Made by a program: the position numbers and the translations under genes. Below the pieces are notes generated by a model, which was not told where the DNA came from, made no database searches, and worked only from the letters and a program-made list of their open reading frames with translations. Below are positions 14,801 to 16,130 of a DNA stretch of 16,130 nt, one piece after another. Source of the stretch: a bacterium (GTDB lineage Bacteria > Krumholzibacteriota > Krumholzibacteriia > JACNKJ01). The stretch is from positions 1 to 16,130 of the forward strand of contig JACNKJ010000083.1 in NCBI GenBank assembly GCA_014382085.1, written 5' to 3'. The first letter of the stretch is position 1, and the number at the start of each line of letters is the position of its first letter.

Positions 14801-15904
14801 GTCCTTACGGGAATCGAAGAATGTCCGTCCGTCGCACTTGAAGGAAGGGGATACGGATTCGATTTTGGTGAAAACCTGATTGGTTGCTTCGCCGACCCCT
14901 ACGGCGTCATGTGCTATGGAGATATCGAACCATACGTACCGGTCACTCTTCATGTGCTCGCCTATTTGGCCGAGTATGACTTCCTGACCGCCGCCGAATT
15001 CAGGATCGATAATCTCCCTGAGAATCTCGGCTACCCTTATGGAACGGTCACCGCAGCATGGGCCACCGACCTGGTCATTGGCGATCCTTGGAGCGGCGTC
15101 TCCCTTGCCTTCCCGGAGCCCCAAGCCCAAGGATGGATTCTTCTCGGCACCCTGGAATTCCTTCTCTTCGACACGAACTGGATCGGCAATGACTATATCT
15201 TCGAAGTCGCCGGTGCGCATGATTACCCGCAGCCCGTCATCGTTGATGGCGACTGGAACATCCACTACGTCGCGGGATTCCAATACACCTTCAACTGCAC
15301 GGAATATGAATGGTACTGCGACTGTTGGGGAGGCAGTCAGCCCGTAGTGATCAGCGGCTTCGAGATCGAGTCAGGGCCGGGACGTGTTGATTTGAGCTGG
15401 GAAGCTGAAGTCAGCGAGGGAATCGAATTCAAATTGGAGGCCGAGGAAGGTTCCAGCTCGTGGATCCTCGATTTCTCCGAGAGCTCTGCGGGTTCCTACA
15501 TGGCAAGTGACCGATCGGAAGAGTTGCTGAATGGAGGAAGCATCCTCTACCGTCTTTTCGCCCGGGAAACTGATGAAGCCTGGCAGGTTCTCGAGGAAGA
15601 ACGTGTGGAAGTGGATCCGGCCGTCGTAAAAACAGAGTTGCTGCCGCCCTACCCCAATCCATTCAACCCCTCGATCATCTTGCCATTCACGCTCAGATCT
15701 GAAGGACCTGCCCGCCTGAGCATCGTGGATGTTGCGGGACGCAGAATCAAACTGTTGTTCGAAGGTTCGATGGACGCGGGATTCCATGAGTGGGGCTGGA
15801 ATGGACGGGATCATATGGGCCGAAAGGCCAGTTCGGGAATCTACTTCGCAGAACTGGAGACCCAAAACGGAAGCCATACCCGCAAATTGGTCCTGATTCG
15901 TTAA
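11846..15904 (+). CDS. large exported multidomain protein: 4x Cys-module, ASH-like domains, T9SS-type sorting domain
   Basis: 1352 residues. Signal peptide 'MRIQTLLSAIAIILFVPIANA' in outline (1-21). Four copies of an about 155-residue module (A) lie at 22-178, 384-540, 749-903 and 1010-1162. Each opens like 'IGVFAD....CSLDL', has 'AAEF.I.NLPP' and 'GDP.SG..L.F..P' in the middle, and ends with N-C-x(4-6)-C-x-C. Between them are ASH/'choice-of-anchor D'-like beta domains: 181-275, 278-377, 543-642, 645-745 and 906-1003, with 'FGNVAIFEE..RYFHIENSG' and 'GPGETVTGRIRFSPP' as the clearest examples. An Fn3-like domain (1167-1258) and a sorting domain 'PPYPNPFNPS...SSGIYFAELE...RKLVLIR' (1267-1352) close it. 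No catalytic site is seen. Extracellular adhesin or scaffold is the likely role (inference). The repeated cysteines suggest disulfides. Confidence 0.9.
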   Translation: MRIQTLLSAIAIILFVPIANASVDYIGVFADTNAELCSLDLPPGETGTVRVFAIIPNLGEFGITAAEFAISGLPPSGYEHGGIWEAFWNTDLVLGDPVSGIALAFSNPQMGEIFELGYIEFTPFEENWLGQNRLLNIVDPPGSGVLGLVDHLFDLHLIPGKYCTLNCTFPMACQCAIPGCDLVPFELIWDPLQPEAFMDKTFSIQNNSDITLSGFLESLADEFQIIEGAEDYSIPPGESHAVTVRFTPPTEGLFYGLIETGCDECPDLFCSGEGLIFCPIFPEAHVELGQVAIGDHQATDFTITNPADSGRNILLDIQEDSEHLTLFDADEFVVLAPGEYHSFQAIFHPMVEGPLDCIINLGDIDCSLIIVSGTGVFDPSSHVATDHMGLFKFPNAAACSSDLEIYGQTEMRVIAIVSELGDEGLVSADFRIANLPPSDWDLGGLIYIDWPEGVSPVSGDLWSGLKVQFQEPVFGPFIEILVLTFAALEADWIPQDPPLTVTSTLEGGLLGVENSSGQYHDLSGTAFHFNCASDPCECGDYSVPVPTVWPLIIDYGVVEVGDSASEIISIANAGGGGLVEGQLIESGEAYFFQNGTEPFALAAGESLNAELIFAPPASGYYGCQVLTGVSEYPSVLCSGIADSPALCEVDPMEIDFGDTFLGEPANMELRIRNTGGMILSGYVGLDADPAFSIISGGGLYELERGETRVVNLRFDALEHGEYNGLVTLGSEDCMEAVPLYGRARENVVFPDLIGLFADLEGSICDLNLIPGETDTLFLIAKVPAFQNVGVLGFSFALQNLPESSGEGNWHFEWFADQVTGDPMTGVQVSYDEPVLEGEIVLAHLIIETVDPDWVGEDHLMEVTAAEGEPWPYVIDSGEIHFPMIGLDFTVNCTHPEGCPCAESSMPHCDLSTDFIDFGNVAIFEERIRYFHIENSGFGYLEGNISINGEGFSLLQGEGPFELGPGETVTGRIRFSPPDFNNYYGEVLTGIEECPSVALEGRGYGFDFGENLIGCFADPYGVMCYGDIEPYVPVTLHVLAYLAEYDFLTAAEFRIDNLPENLGYPYGTVTAAWATDLVIGDPWSGVSLAFPEPQAQGWILLGTLEFLLFDTNWIGNDYIFEVAGAHDYPQPVIVDGDWNIHYVAGFQYTFNCTEYEWYCDCWGGSQPVVISGFEIESGPGRVDLSWEAEVSEGIEFKLEAEEGSSSWILDFSESSAGSYMASDRSEELLNGGSILYRLFARETDEAWQVLEEERVEVDPAVVKTELLPPYPNPFNPSIILPFTLRSEGPARLSIVDVAGRRIKLLFEGSMDAGFHEWGWNGRDHMGRKASSGIYFAELETQNGSHTRKLVLIR

Positions 15905-15913
15905 AGGGACGGC

Positions 15914-15932
15914 ATTCGACAACAGGTCGAAT
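15914..15932 (+). terminator. 7-bp hairpin after the large gene, no T tract
   Basis: ATTCGAC (15914-15920) and GTCGAAT (15926-15932) form a perfect stem around AACAG, 9 bp after the stop codon. There is no T run after it on either strand, so it is at best a 3'-end-stabilising hairpin or a weak terminator. Confidence 0.35.
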
Positions 15933-16054
15933 CAGCGTGGCTCAACTGCGAAGAACTTCAAGGCTCGTTCTCTCGGCGAAATCGTAAGCGAAATTCCCGA
16001 GCGGCTTGCCTTCGGCATTGAAGGAGTGGAGAGCGCCTGTTCTCTCCTTGGTTC

Positions 16055-16129
16055 TTAATCGAGCAATATGGACCTTAGCTCTTCAGTGTCGTTCGCGAGA
16101 GCGTCCGCGCCGAACTCATTTAACTCATC
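16055..16129 (-). CDS. possible C-terminal end of a minus-strand gene, partial
   Basis: Read leftwards from the window edge, 24 codons give 'DELNEFGADALANDTEELR' then 'SILLD' and a TAA stop (16057-16055). The composition (acidic, helix-forming, GC-rich third positions) looks like a real protein C-terminus, but the fragment is too short to identify. The remaining 15933-16054 stretch shows only a 6-bp dyad GGAGAG/CTCTCC (16028-16047). Confidence 0.3.
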   Translation of the reverse strand, partial: DELNEFGADALANDTEELRSILLD

Positions 16130-16130
16130 A

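Overview
The window is bacterial, with most genes GC-rich (by eye clearly above 50%) and a markedly AT-richer stretch at the left edge. Two large exported proteins each carry an N-terminal signal peptide and a C-terminal 'YPNP... SSGIY.AEL... RKL.L' domain, the type IX secretion (Por) / FlgD-like sorting domain. That points to a member of the FCB superphylum or a relative (Eisenbacteria, Krumholzibacteriota, Latescibacterota and similar). This assignment is inferred from protein style only; no rRNA is present.

Region 1 (1-2.7 kb) looks like the end of an integrated element. It holds the 3' part of an AT-rich beta-propeller-like gene, about 0.5 kb of unexplained DNA ending in a strong GC hairpin with a T tract, then a two-gene operon: a 70-aa ribbon-helix-helix protein and a 374-aa tyrosine recombinase. 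The RHH promoter carries CATCA/TGATG dyads over its -10, as expected for autorepression. The recombinase reads toward, and ends about 80 bp from, the 3' end of a tRNA-Val gene, a classic integration arrangement.

Region 2 (2.7-5.4 kb) is chromosomal housekeeping: tandem tRNA-Ala(CGC) and tRNA-Val(CAC) on the minus strand, a small heat-shock protein (minus strand) with a good sigma-54-type promoter abutted by five tandem 6-bp repeats, a class I PLP aminotransferase, and a short HNH nuclease-domain ORF without an ATG start.

Region 3 (5.4-11.8 kb) has an FG-GAP repeat secreted protein whose extended -10 box sits 6 nt before its ATG (predicted leaderless mRNA), a convergent MATE transporter whose stop is 2 bp from the FG-GAP stop, and a divergent plus-strand run: acetyl-CoA acetyltransferase (thiolase), O-antigen-ligase-like membrane protein and RimJ/RimL-type acetyltransferase, spaced by 6 nt and then by an overlap.

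Region 4 (11.8-15.9 kb) is one 1352-aa exported protein with its own promoter. It is built from four copies of an about 155-residue Cys-containing module alternating with single or paired ASH-like ('choice-of-anchor D') beta domains, then an Fn3-like domain and the sorting domain. The four-copy module is the most interesting item here. The right edge may hold the C-terminus of a minus-strand gene. I found no CRISPR array, insertion sequence or complete defence system.
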